DNA from: Chaetomium olivaceum
Lineage: Eukaryota; Ascomycota; Sordariomycetes; Sordariales; Chaetomiaceae
Assembly (NCBI GenBank): GCA_039881045.1
Contig: JAYWVB010000054.1
Span: 150,125 to 214,124, forward strand
DNA: 64,000 nt
Reading direction: 5' to 3'
Below, piece by piece: positions 11,419 to 22,001 of the stretch; the stretch's first letter is position 1, and every line of letters begins with the position of its first letter. The notes beneath the pieces were generated by a model, which saw nothing but the letters and a program-made list of their open reading frames with translations, had not been told where the DNA came from and did not search any database. A program made the translations under genes and the position numbers.

Positions 11419-12209
11419 GATGACGGGCCGTTTGGGGCACTATAGATGTGGTGGTGGAAGTGGGGTTGGCATGAGATCACAGACGAGAAGAGTGATGGTG
11501 TGCGTGAGAGAGGAAAGTGACTACGAATACTGATTAAAGAGCGCGGGTAGGTCGGTTACATCACATGAGGCTGAGGGATGGACTTCGTACCGGGCTGCTG
11601 ATCAAGCTGGCTTTGGGAAATAAAGGAGACGGTGCCCCGTTACCGTCTTGGATTGGTCCCAAACCAATGGACTGCACAGCCAGCAGCCTAGGAAGAATGG
11701 CAGACAGGCAGGAGCTGTGCCAATCGCGGCCGAGGTTTCGGATCCTGACGAGCCAATCTCGGCCTTCCCAGGGCCTTCATTCCCGGCCGAGCATCAGCAT
11801 AGACGCGCCCCACGGTTGGGAAGAGTCATGAGTGGTGGCACTCGAGTTTTCTCTCGCGACGGCGGACCTGAGACCAGCGCGCAATGTCCCGGTGTTGGGT
11901 GACTGATGATGGTCTGGAATTTCAAGGTTGGGTCCCGGACCAGAAAGGGGTTTTGTTTGGAGACTCTTCTTTGTTTGTGATAGAATGAAAGTTGATGATT
12001 TGAAGGTCTGGGGTTCAGGGCTGGCCATGCCTGTTACACAGTATGGTCACTGCCTGATATCCTAAAAGTTACTGTGCATTGGGATTCATCTGCTCCACTC
12101 CACCAAAAGCTGGGGACGGGTTAACAGCCTGACAGCCTGACAGGGTATGACAGAGTGTGTGGGCCGTTGCATTTCCTGTGCCGAACAAACAGCATTTTAC
12201 AGATTCATC
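11419..12209. other. F-box gene / PLP-protein divergent promoter region
   Basis: Shared upstream region of two divergent genes. Short frames here have no domain features. A direct repeat ACAGCCTGACAGCCTGACAG lies around 12124-12143 in the leader of the PLP-protein gene. Confidence 0.4.
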
Positions 12210-13123
12210 ATGAGCGAAACAGAGATGAAGGTTGACCCAGCACGAGCATCTGCTCTCATTTCGCAACTCAAAGGCGTCAATGAGAGGGTAGCTGCGGTGG
12301 CCAAGGGCCGTCCAGTAAGTTTCCCCTGCATTCTCCGAATTCTAGAGTCAGGAAGAGTCAGTCATTGTGCATCATGTCTAATGGAGACTCAAGGTACGGC
12401 TCGTGGCCGTCTCGAAACTCAAGCCCGCCAACGATATCCTTGCCCTTCATGAGCCGCCAGTCCATCAACTGCACTTCGGCGAAAATTACGCACAGGAGTT
12501 AAGCCAAAAAGCCGAACTCCTGCCCAGGACCATCAAATGGCACTTTATCGGTGGCCTCCAGTCGGGTATGTTTTGAAGGTCTACACACCCGTCAATTATA
12601 TGCTAAAAGGCGTCCAGGCCGCTGCAAAGACCTTGCCAAAATCCCCAACCTCTGGTGCGTGTCTAGCGTCGACAACCTTAAGAAGGCGCAGCTGCTCGAT
12701 AAGTATAGGGGCGAAAAAGTCAAGGCCGAGCCCGAGACCCAAAAACTCAATATCCATGTCCAGGTGAACACGTCTGGCGAGGAGGCTAAATCTGGATGTG
12801 CGCCAGGAAAAGAACTCGTGTCGCTCTGCCGGTTCATTGTCAACGACTGCCCCAACCTGCACCTACTCGGTTTGATGACCATTGGTGCCATTGCCCGAAG
12901 TGTGGCTACCACCGCAGAAAACGAGAACGAGGACTTCAAGTTGCTGGTGGAGCAGAGGGATTTGGTTGTCGAAGAACTGGGGTTGAACAGGGAGCTGGAA
13001 CTGAGCATGGGCATGAGCGAGGACTTTGAGGGGGCTATCACCATGGGTAGCGGCGAGGTGCGCGTCGGGAGTACCATTTTTGGGCAGCGGCCCGCGAAGT
13101 CGGAGGCCAAGATCCTAGCATAG
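12210..13123 (+). CDS. PLP homeostasis protein (YggS/PLPBP/YBL036C family)
   Basis: Pyridoxal-5'-phosphate-binding protein of the alanine-racemase-like fold, involved in vitamin B6 balance. Exons 12210-12314, 12394-12565 and 12618-13123 encode about 260 residues, the normal size. Visible family motifs are VRLVAVSKLKP with the cofactor-binding lysine, HFGENYAQEL, WHFIGGLQSG (interrupted by intron 2), LHLLGLMTIGA, ELSMGMSEDFEGAI and VRVGSTIFG. All splice phases agree (GTAAGT and GTATGT donors). An internal Met six codons in (MKVDP) is an alternative start. The insert SVATTAENENED after MTIGAIAR is a fungal feature. Confidence 0.93.
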
Positions 13124-13971
13124 ATTTGGCGATGGGGTTCCTTTGAGGATACCAAGTAGTGAGAGCTCGAACCAGATCCATTGACGAAGTTCGGCCCTGG
13201 GGAGCTGTGGTCGATTGATTGGGTGTGACTCCAAGGCCACAGGTTGCTTAGCCAATGAAAATGGGAAGACCGAAGGATCTTTACACTCTAACGTCGCTTC
13301 GGTTTTGCTCACACCATTAAGAGGCGGTGAGATGTCATGCCCACTTCGTCGGCATCGGATGGATTTGTTGATGATATCGCAACTGCTAAAGTGAGAGTTG
13401 AAAGCGTAGCGAACTCGGATTGATCATGCAAATCATCCCAAAATTGGGCCTGTTAGCTTATCGATTACGGGAGCGCCCGCAGTCTGTGCTTTCCAATCGA
13501 GGGGCAGCAGGGTAAACCCCGGTCGTACCTACCCCGTTGCTCAGGGAACCCAAACAAATCAACAATCGAGCAGGGTAATCGCAGGCAATTGGCCCGCAGG
13601 GCGCCAACGCAGGGCTCAAATCAAGGTCAAATCGTGCCGACACCCCCCCATCCCTTCTCCCCTCTTTGATAGTCTTAACAAGACCTCAATATACCCTGCA
13701 GGCGCATGCCAGCACTGCTTTGACTTGAACTTCATTGTTTTTTTTTGCTATCCTTTGGGAGTCTGGAACTCGAGGTGAAGCGAGGCTGCCTGCTTTTTTT
13801 GCTACTTGAACCTGAGATACCCGCATCGCAGCACGCAGCACCGCATCATCATCATCGCATTCCAACGATCCCCTCGTCCCATTCCGCCCTATCTTCCCTA
13901 CTTTGCGCATTATCAACGCATAAACATACGCCACCACAACCACCACCACCACCACCACCATTTCCGCCACA
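13124..13971. other. Intergenic region and leader of the giant coiled-coil gene
   Basis: No gene is seen. The right end (about 13930-13965) is a CCA/CCACCA microsatellite directly before the start codon at 13972, so it is probably transcribed 5' leader. A T10 run lies at about 13737-13746. Confidence 0.4.
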
Positions 13972-16900
13972 ATGCCGCCCATAGAGAGGGATGCCCCTCG
14001 TGATCAGGATAGACCCATGAAACATCAACATTCCGGTTCCATTGACCACCGCGCCTTGGTGCCCATGTAAGATTCCCAGTTCTCCTCCTTTAGACCTCCA
14101 CTCCCCAAGCCGCGATGACCATGTCATGTCGCTTCTCTGGCGCACGCTAATGAAGAGCAGGTGGGATAGCTCTGACCCCGAGCGGGCACCTCCTCCGCTG
14201 CCGCTCAACCCGCAGTCGCCAAGCGTCTCCCGCGCGGGCACCTCGAGTGCCATTCAGTCGGCTCATGCTGCTATGGCTGAGAAGGCCCGTGAGAGCGCCG
14301 CCTTAGTGCCACATGTGCCCAAGCGCGTCGACGTTTCTCCAGAACGGTCCGGTCTGCGACCATCTTCCCACCGGCGCATGCAGTCGCTCCAGCCTCCCTC
14401 GGTCAAGGACATGGGCTTCATGCTAGAGGGTAGCGGCCGGGAGTCGCCCCAATCTGCACCCAGATCGCCCGAGAAGGTGGAGAGGCCAAGCACACCCCAA
14501 AGGAGGGACACCCGGGACACCCGGGACCCCTTTATAGAGTCAAGGGACGACAGGCAAGACCGGTCGGCCACTAGTACTCCAACCCCAGGTCCTAGTCTGA
14601 CCCCCATCATCCGCCCGGTTGTCCGGCGACCCCATCACAGCATTCTCGGCGAGAACACACCTCCCCAATCCGCCACCATGCTTGCTCTGCAAAATATGAC
14701 CACCCAAAGCAACAACACCACACCCGCACACAAGGAGCCCGAGGCTCCCCTGGCAAATATCACAAATGGCGCCAAGCCCTTGGTCAAGCCACCACCCGCA
14801 GGGCAGCTCGACTCACTGTCCAGCCAAATCCTCAGCCTTACTGACATCGCCACCACTCTTCAAAAAGAGATGTCACTCCTGAGCAGACGCAGTAGGGACA
14901 ACGCCACAGACCTGCTTAGTCTGAAGGAAGCCACCAATGCGCGAGACGAGGACATTCGCAAAAGCCTCCGTGAACTGATCACGGACGCCAAGACGCGGCC
15001 CTCAACTACCCGAGACCCTTATGGAGGGCCTCTGCTTTTGGAAGGGAGACACCCGCCCTCGTCTCCGACGCTCTCGAAGTCGGCTCGGCCGTTTTCGCTA
15101 CCACGAATACCTTCTCCCAACAGCTTTGCCGCTTCTTTTGACAGGGAGTCCCTGCTCAGCACACCCTCCTCGTCTCCGACGCGCCAGGGCCGTCATCCGC
15201 GACGGTTGCCCTGCTCGAGAAAATTATGCGAGAGATGGGCACCAAGGACGGCCAGGATACGCTCCTCAATCGTCTCACCGAGCTTGCCGAGAAACTGTCT
15301 GGTATGGCTACGGCCGGGAAGGTCGAGGAACTCGCTCGCCTTGTCAAGTCCAACCAGCAACAAGCTGTCATCCCAGCTGCTGGTGGAGGCCGGGTGGTGG
15401 TGGCGATGGCGGTACCCGAGACAGGAACTGGAGTTTTGACGATGATGATATGTCACGCCGGGGAGCCCTTGACTTCCTGCACGCCGCGGCTTCATCGCAA
15501 GCTTCACGCATGCTCCCAGGCCAGGAAGGCCGCAATGCCCGAGGCGCCGACGTTCTCAACGACGACCTCGTACAAGCCATCCGCAGTGTTAAGGACAGCG
15601 TCGCCCAAGGAGGCGGCCTCACCGCCGAGACCAAGGCGCTCGTGAGGGAGCTCCGCGGCGAAGTCCTGGGCATGGGGCGCGAGATTGGCCGACGACTGGA
15701 TGAGGTCGCCGAAAAGAACTTGGGGGGCCCGGAGGCATTCACCAAGGCGGAGATGACTAAGGTCGTCGAGGAGGGCCTGTCCGAGATGAGCCAGCAGATG
15801 AACAACCTCCTCCGTGAACATCGCCACCAGTCGGTCGCTACCGTTGGCTCCCGCGAGTCGTCTATTGACTACAAGGAGATCTACAACAGTGTACGGGCCG
15901 CTTTGAAGGACACGCAGGCATCTAAGCCTCGTACGCCTGAGCTCCGGAGGGAAGACGTTGTCCAAGCAGTCAAGGACGCCTGGGAGAAGTACAAGCCCGA
16001 GATTGAGATCCAGCAGATCGGCTTGGAACGGGACGAGGTCCTTGCCTGTCTGCAGGAGGGTCTCCGCGCATATGCTCCCCGGGACGACCGGCCCCCCGGT
16101 GCCACCCGGGACGAAGTGTTCCAGGCCGTTATGGAAGGCCTCAAGCACTACGTCCCTCCCAAGGTCGAAACTCCGGCGACGTTGTCGAGAGATGAGATCC
16201 TTGAGGCGGTGAGGGAGTGCCTAGAAGAGTTCGAGTTTCCCGTCGCCCCCGGCATGGGTACCGATATTACTCGAGAGGACATGTTGGATGCCGTTAAGGA
16301 AGGCCTCCACACTTTCGACTTTCCTACACCCCAGGCGCCGCCCCCTTCATCCGATCTCACCAGGGATGATGTTCTCGATGCTGTTACCGAAGGCCTGCAG
16401 TCCTTTGACTTTTCCGTCGTCCAATCCAATGCCTTGGTTCCCCAGTCAGTCTCCAAGGGAGACGTGTCGGATGCTGTGAAGTCCGGGCTTAAGTCTCTTG
16501 ATCTCTCTTCTGATATTATGGATGCCGTCAAGGAGGGTCTCGACACATCTGATCTTCCGGACAACGTGCTGAAAGCGGTGATGCAAGGTCTCCAGACATT
16601 TGATTTCTCCGCCACCATTCCCCGGCCAGATCTTTCGAGGGTCGATGTAGCAGATGCCGTCAAGGAAGGGATTGAGGGTCTTGACTTCAACAACACCGTC
16701 ACACTTGCTGTCAAACAGGCGCTAGAGGGCTTTGACTTCTCCTCCGCTCATTCGTCCGCGTTAGTACCTCGCGGAGACGTTCCCCGCGCGAATGTCCCCG
16801 AGGAAAATGTGACAGATGCTGTGAAGGAGGGGCTCAAGTCTCTCGACATCACCAAGGATGTCACTGACGCGGTCAAGAAGGCGTTGGAAGGATTTGACTT

Positions 16901-19900
16901 TTCCACCTTTTCTTCCGCACTTGTGGCCCGCCCTGAGTTGTCTCGTGCTGATGTCGTTGGTGCCGTCAAAGAGTGCCTTGGTACCACCGATCTCTCTCAA
17001 GACGTTGCGGGCGCAGTGAAGCAGGTTTTAGAAGGCTTCGATTTTCCCACCTCTTCTTCGGGCCCGGAACTGTCTCATGTTGAGGTGGTTGATGCTGTCA
17101 AGGAGGGCCTTGAGTCACTGGAACTTTCTGCCGACATCGGTGCTGTCCTGAAGAAGGAGCTCGAGGCGTTCGACTTCTCGTCAATCCAATCCACCGCCCT
17201 GGTTGCCCCAGGAGGCAACAACGAAGAGGTCATGCAGCGTCTTCATGAGATCAAGGAACTCTTGCAGACCGAAATCAAGGCCGCGTCTGAGGAGGCTAAG
17301 GAGAATATTGCCGCCAACGCTCTGGGCACGGAGCAGGTCCTTGACGCAACCAAAGATGGGTTCGAAAAGCTGCGTCAAGACATGGAAGACTATGTCGACC
17401 GCGCAAAGGGCGAGTCCGATTCCCAGGAGGTCATGGATCAGCTTCTGAGCACCCTCGATGGTTTCCGCAAAGAACTGAGCGAACTTGTCACGCGGTCTTC
17501 GGATAGCTCTCGGGCGATGCTGAAGGAGGAAGTGGATTCCCTCCGCGACATAGTCAACTCCTCGATGGTGCCTGCCATCCCCCAACCAGGCAACAGCAAG
17601 GAGGTCATTGAGGCTCTCCACGACGGCCTCCACAGTCTTCGGTCAGAGATCAGCACGCGGCCAATTGCTGGCCTCACCGAGATCCTCGATGCGTTGCAAG
17701 AAGGTCTGGGCGATATCCGCACCAGCCTCAACAACCTTCGCGACAAGCCAGCAGATCTGACGGCCAACGACGAGATCCTCGAGGCACTCAAGGAGGGGTT
17801 GGATAGCGTGCGGACTGACATCGATACCCTTCGTGAGGAAACCAAGAACGACCGGGCCTTGACTACGATCGACGATAACTCGAAGGCCGTGGTGCTGACG
17901 GAGCAGATGCTGAAGCACGATGACATCAAGAATCTCGAGATGTTGATCACTCAACTTGGCATCAAGGTGGAAGCCATGGAATCGGCCCCGAAGCCCACCG
18001 TCTCTTCTCTTTCGAAGGAAGACCTGGCTGGGATGGAGAAGACCCTTCACGATGTTGCCGAGTCGGTTGCCGGGATGCCAAACCGGGAGCCAAACCGGGA
18101 GCCATTTGAGGCCCTGGAAGAGAGCATTCGCAAGATCCAGGAGACTGTGAATGACTTGGCAACCAAGGAAACAGCAGCGCCTCCACCTGCTCGGGTCAGC
18201 ACCGATCCAGCTACAAGGGAGGACGTCGAGGCAATTGAGACAATCCTTCGGAACACCAAGTCCCGTCTTGACGATCTTATGGACGGGGAGCAGGCTGTCC
18301 GCAAGGACCACATCGACACGTTGGAGACCCTGATTCTCGAGGCACGCGAGAGCGTCAACGGGCTGTCTACGCAGTTCGATACCATCTCGCGCAAGGAACA
18401 CATCGACGCCTTGGAGACCCTCATTGACGACACTCGCCAGAGTCTGGGCGGCTTGGCGACGCAGATGGATACTCTCTCTCGCAAGGAAGATGTCGCCATG
18501 GTTGAGTCGCTCGTCAACCAGATCGTTGCTGCCTTTGATGATATGAAGGAGCGCCACGAGAAGGCCCTCGAAGATCCCGAGAAGATCACCAAGACAGACG
18601 TTGAGGCGGTTGAGGCAGTGTGCCTTGACACCAAGTCGCTGATTGAGCATATCCAGAAGGTCGACCTTGTCAACCTCCCGTCAAAGGAGGATCTCGAGGC
18701 TCTGGAGATTCGTCTGGGCGATGTCAAGGAACGGCTCGATGTGCACGCAGAAGCTAACATCAAGGGCTTCGAGGACCGTCAAGCCGAGATTGTCGGCGTG
18801 AGTGTGAACGTCACCGAGGTGAAGACCGTTCTGGAAGAGTTCCAGGCCCTTGTGAGATCCAAGCTCGAGGACGGCGCTCGCGGCATCGACTCGATCCATA
18901 CCATTCTCGACACCTTGACCGATAGCGTCCGCAAAAACGACAATATCAGCGATGATGTGAAGGAGGTACTTGATACTCTGAAGCTGGAGTTTGAGGATTC
19001 CAAGACCGGCCTTATCGGTGTCAAGATCGAGTTGGACGAGAAGCTGCAAACCAATGCCGAGACACTACTGTCCAAGTTCGACGAACGTATGACGGAGCTC
19101 ATGACCAAGTACGAGGAGCTCCAACTCATCCAAGACGAACGGGCCACAAAAGCCGAAGAAAGGGACCTCGAGATGGAGTCTGCCGTCAGTGGCACAAAGG
19201 TCATTGCCGAGGAGCTCAAGTCGTTAGTTGACACCCTCGGCACTGCCGTCACTGATTCCATGGAGAAGATGGAGGAGGCCTCAAAAACTGTCTTCGAGCG
19301 CGTCGAGGATCTTGTCACCAAGTCGGACGAGAACCACACCGAGGACAAGGCCGAGCATCAGCTTACCCGGGAGCAAGTCCAGGAAGCCATCGGCAAGGTA
19401 GAGGGTCTCCAGGGCCAAGTGTCCGAGTACCAGCCCAAGATTCTCTCGAGTGTTCAGGAGGTCATGCTGGTTCTGGCCCAGCATTATGAACACCTCAGGA
19501 CGTCTACCTTGGCAATCCAAGAACGGGTCGAGCACCCATTGCTTCCGCCGCCTCCGGAGAAGTACGATGACACAGCAGTGATTGAGAAGCTGGACACCCT
19601 TGTTGGTCATACTCAGGTGGCCGACAAGGCGTTCGAACAACTAGAGACTCTCAATCAGGTCCATGCGCAGGTCAAGGCAACGGCAGCGGAGCTTGCCGCT
19701 TTCCTCGCCGCCCAAACTCAACGGATCGCCGATGAGCATGAGGACCGCGAGAAGACGTTGCAGGAGGCCACCATCGCCCTTGAACGGCGTCGTGAGGAGA
19801 AGGAACAGGTCGACGCTCTCATCGCTAGCCTCAGGGAAGAGGAGGCCCGCTTGAAGGAGTCGATCACCGTCACCCTTCCGGAGGAGCAGAGCAAGATCAA

Positions 19901-21662
19901 CGAGCAGTTCCTCGCGAATATGATGGCGGAGGAGTCCCGGATTAAGGAGGCCACTACCGCTCTTATTGAGGAGCAGGCTAACCTGAAAGAGACCTTCCTT
20001 ACCACCCTGAAGGAGGAGCAAGCTCGTCTAATGGAGACCAATGTCGCCCTGAAGGAGGAGCAGGACCAGATGAAGGAGGCCTTCCTCAACAACCTTAAGG
20101 AAGAGCAGGCACGCCTGATGGAGACGAATGTCACCTTGAAGGAGGAGCAAGAGAAGTTGAAGGAAACGTTCCTCAGCAACCTCCGCGACGAGGAATCTCG
20201 GCTCAAGGAGATGAACGATGCTCTACGTGAGGAGCAGCAAGGTCTCAAGGACACTTTCATCGCCAACCTCCGCGAAGAGGAGTCACTTCTGAAGCAGGTG
20301 AATGCCGGCCTTCGGGAGGAACAGGAGCACATGAAGGAAGCCTTCCTGTCCAACTTCAAGGCGGAGGAGCAACGTTTGCGTGAGGCCAATGAGGCCTTGA
20401 GGCAAGAGCAAGAACAAATCAAGGTTACCCTTAAGGAGGAGCAAGAGCGCTTCAAGATCGAGCTGCTCGCCAACCTGATGGAGGAGGAAGCCCGCCTCAA
20501 GGAAGCGAACGCCTCGCTCCGCGAGGAGCAGGAACAACTTCGCGCCGAATTCCTTGCCACGCTCAAGGAGGACGAATCGCGGGTGAAGGATAGCCTGCTC
20601 TCTCTGCGCTCTGAACAAGAGAACCTCAGCCGCCAAAAGACTCGCCTCACTGCTGACCTCTCCTCCCTCGACACAGCCCTCCGCCTGCGCCGCGAGGAAC
20701 TCCACGACATGGAAGCGCGCGCAGAAAGCCTCGAGCGTCGCATCCTCGAAGGTGTCATGGATCACTCCCGGGTCCTGCTCATGGCCAAGACCAACCGGGC
20801 CGCCGCCAACAGCAGCCGTGACTCGATGAGCCGCAAGCGCGTGTCTTCTTCTCAGAGGTCGGCCGACCCCGCGCCAGCGGCCTCCGAAGCCGGCGCCACC
20901 AAGCCAAAGAGCGCCATCACCATGGCCATGTCGGCGCGCAGCAAGGCCAGCACCCCCAACGGAACTCCCTCGTGTGCCAACCGCCGGATCCTATCCCTCA
21001 GCCAGATTACCAACAACGTACCCTCCGGCGGAATGAAGCGTAGCCAGAGTGTTAGGACCGCTGGCGGAGCTGCGGCGGCGAGGGGGCTACGAAAGACTAG
21101 CTGGACCTCGCCTGCTGCTGCCGCTACCGCTCCTGCATCAAAGGGGTATGGTGATCTCGGTGCCGGACTTGCGGAGGATAAGGAGAATACGGGGATGGGG
21201 ATGGATTTTGAAGAGGGGGACGAGGACGCGTACAACGAGCATCAGCGCGAGAGGGAGGTGTCCCAACCGGTCCCGCCCGTAAACATCGTCATTTCCGAGC
21301 CGATCAACGCGGAGCCTGAAATTTTCGATGTTGACGAGACGCCCTCAACGGAGTATGAAGGGGAACCACTCGCGGAAGACCTTGCTGATGAGGAGGACCG
21401 GTTCAGCGACCTCGGCGACGATGTGGATGTTGACCAGGAAGAGGATGCGAGGAGCCTTAGGCGGTCGAGCCATGGTACGACAGTGATCACCCCTGCGGAC
21501 GAGCATGAGCTCCATGATGGCTGGTCTGAGAACGAAGCTGGGCAGGGGAATGGAGATGACATTGACGATGCGGCGAGCGACTGGACGGAGAGTGTGGTAG
21601 GCCGGGAGAGCGATGTTAGTATGGAGAGGGAAACAAGCGTGCCCGTTGCGGCGGCGAGTTGA
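13972..21662 (+). CDS. Giant tandem-repeat coiled-coil protein, function unknown
   Basis: Exon 1 is 13972-14066; the intron (14067-14160) has a CTAAT branch site; the rest is one exon to 21662, about 2532 residues. Regions in order: a Ser/Pro-rich disordered head (residues about 30-280); a helical section (LLEKIMREMGTKDGQD); about 16 degenerate 22-28 residue amphipathic units (16023-17217) of the type DVxDAVKEGLxxFDFS; a long coiled coil with leucine/acid periodicity (17220-19800); about nine copies of a 29-residue helical repeat (19831-20640); and a basic then acidic tail with KRSQSVR and a KEN-box-like DKENTG. Two one-base losses are inferred at CC (15190-15191) and GGG (15392-15394), because the coding frame passes through all three frames between them. 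A structural or tethering scaffold (septum, spindle or cortex) is a guess; I do not recognise the family. Confidence 0.85.
16023..17217 (+). repeat. About 16 amphipathic 22-28 residue repeats
   Basis: Coding repeat inside the giant protein. Units share [ST]RxDVxDAVKEGLxxxDxS. Many alternate between an F-type ending GFDFS/TFDFS plus a Ser/Ala/Pro linker and an L-type ending SLDLS/SLDIT with no linker, which suggests that an ancestral pair was duplicated. They are diverged at DNA level, so the expansion is old. Confidence 0.85.
19831..20640 (+). repeat. About nine copies of an 87-bp (29-residue) helical repeat
   Basis: Successive units follow LKEEQARLMETNxxL then KEEQ(D/E)xxKExFLxN. The period is 29 residues in most copies (30 in the first, shortened in one near 20400). 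29 residues over 8 turns is 3.63 per turn, equal to one heptad plus two hendecads, so the coil should be nearly straight. Neighbouring copies at 20007 and 20094 are very similar at DNA level. Confidence 0.85.
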
Positions 21663-22001
21663 TGAATGATGGGATGGGCAGGCGATGGAGTGTGATATGG
21701 TTGGATGAGACATGGCGGAAATGACGAGGGATGTTGCGGACGGGCGGTACTCTCTTTTGTTTGATTCCTTATGTTGTTTATGATCATGGGGCCTTGTTGT
21801 CTGAGTATAGTTTGCGGCAGGGCGTCGTGGGTTGCTTTGGCAGGCCATGCTGGTGGGTGGATGGTAATTTTTGTTTTGTATGGATAGCTCAGATGATGAA
21901 CATTAAGTCGACTTTGGCTACGCCTTTCGTACATTGCATTGCAATCAGTGACACAGATATGATGATACATGTTTTATTTTTAAGACCCGCAAAGCATCAT
22001 C
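21663..22001. other. Convergent 3' region
   Basis: Short spacer between the 3' ends of the coiled-coil gene (+) and the seryl-tRNA synthetase gene (-). It is AT-richer than the flanks and must hold both polyadenylation regions. Confidence 0.4.

Noticed and set aside
17643..20758. Long antisense open frames (335 and 346 codons) under the coiled-coil gene
   Set aside because: They are Arg/Ser/Leu-rich mirror images of the Glu/Lys/Leu-rich sense coding sequence; GC-rich periodic codons keep the antisense frame free of stops.
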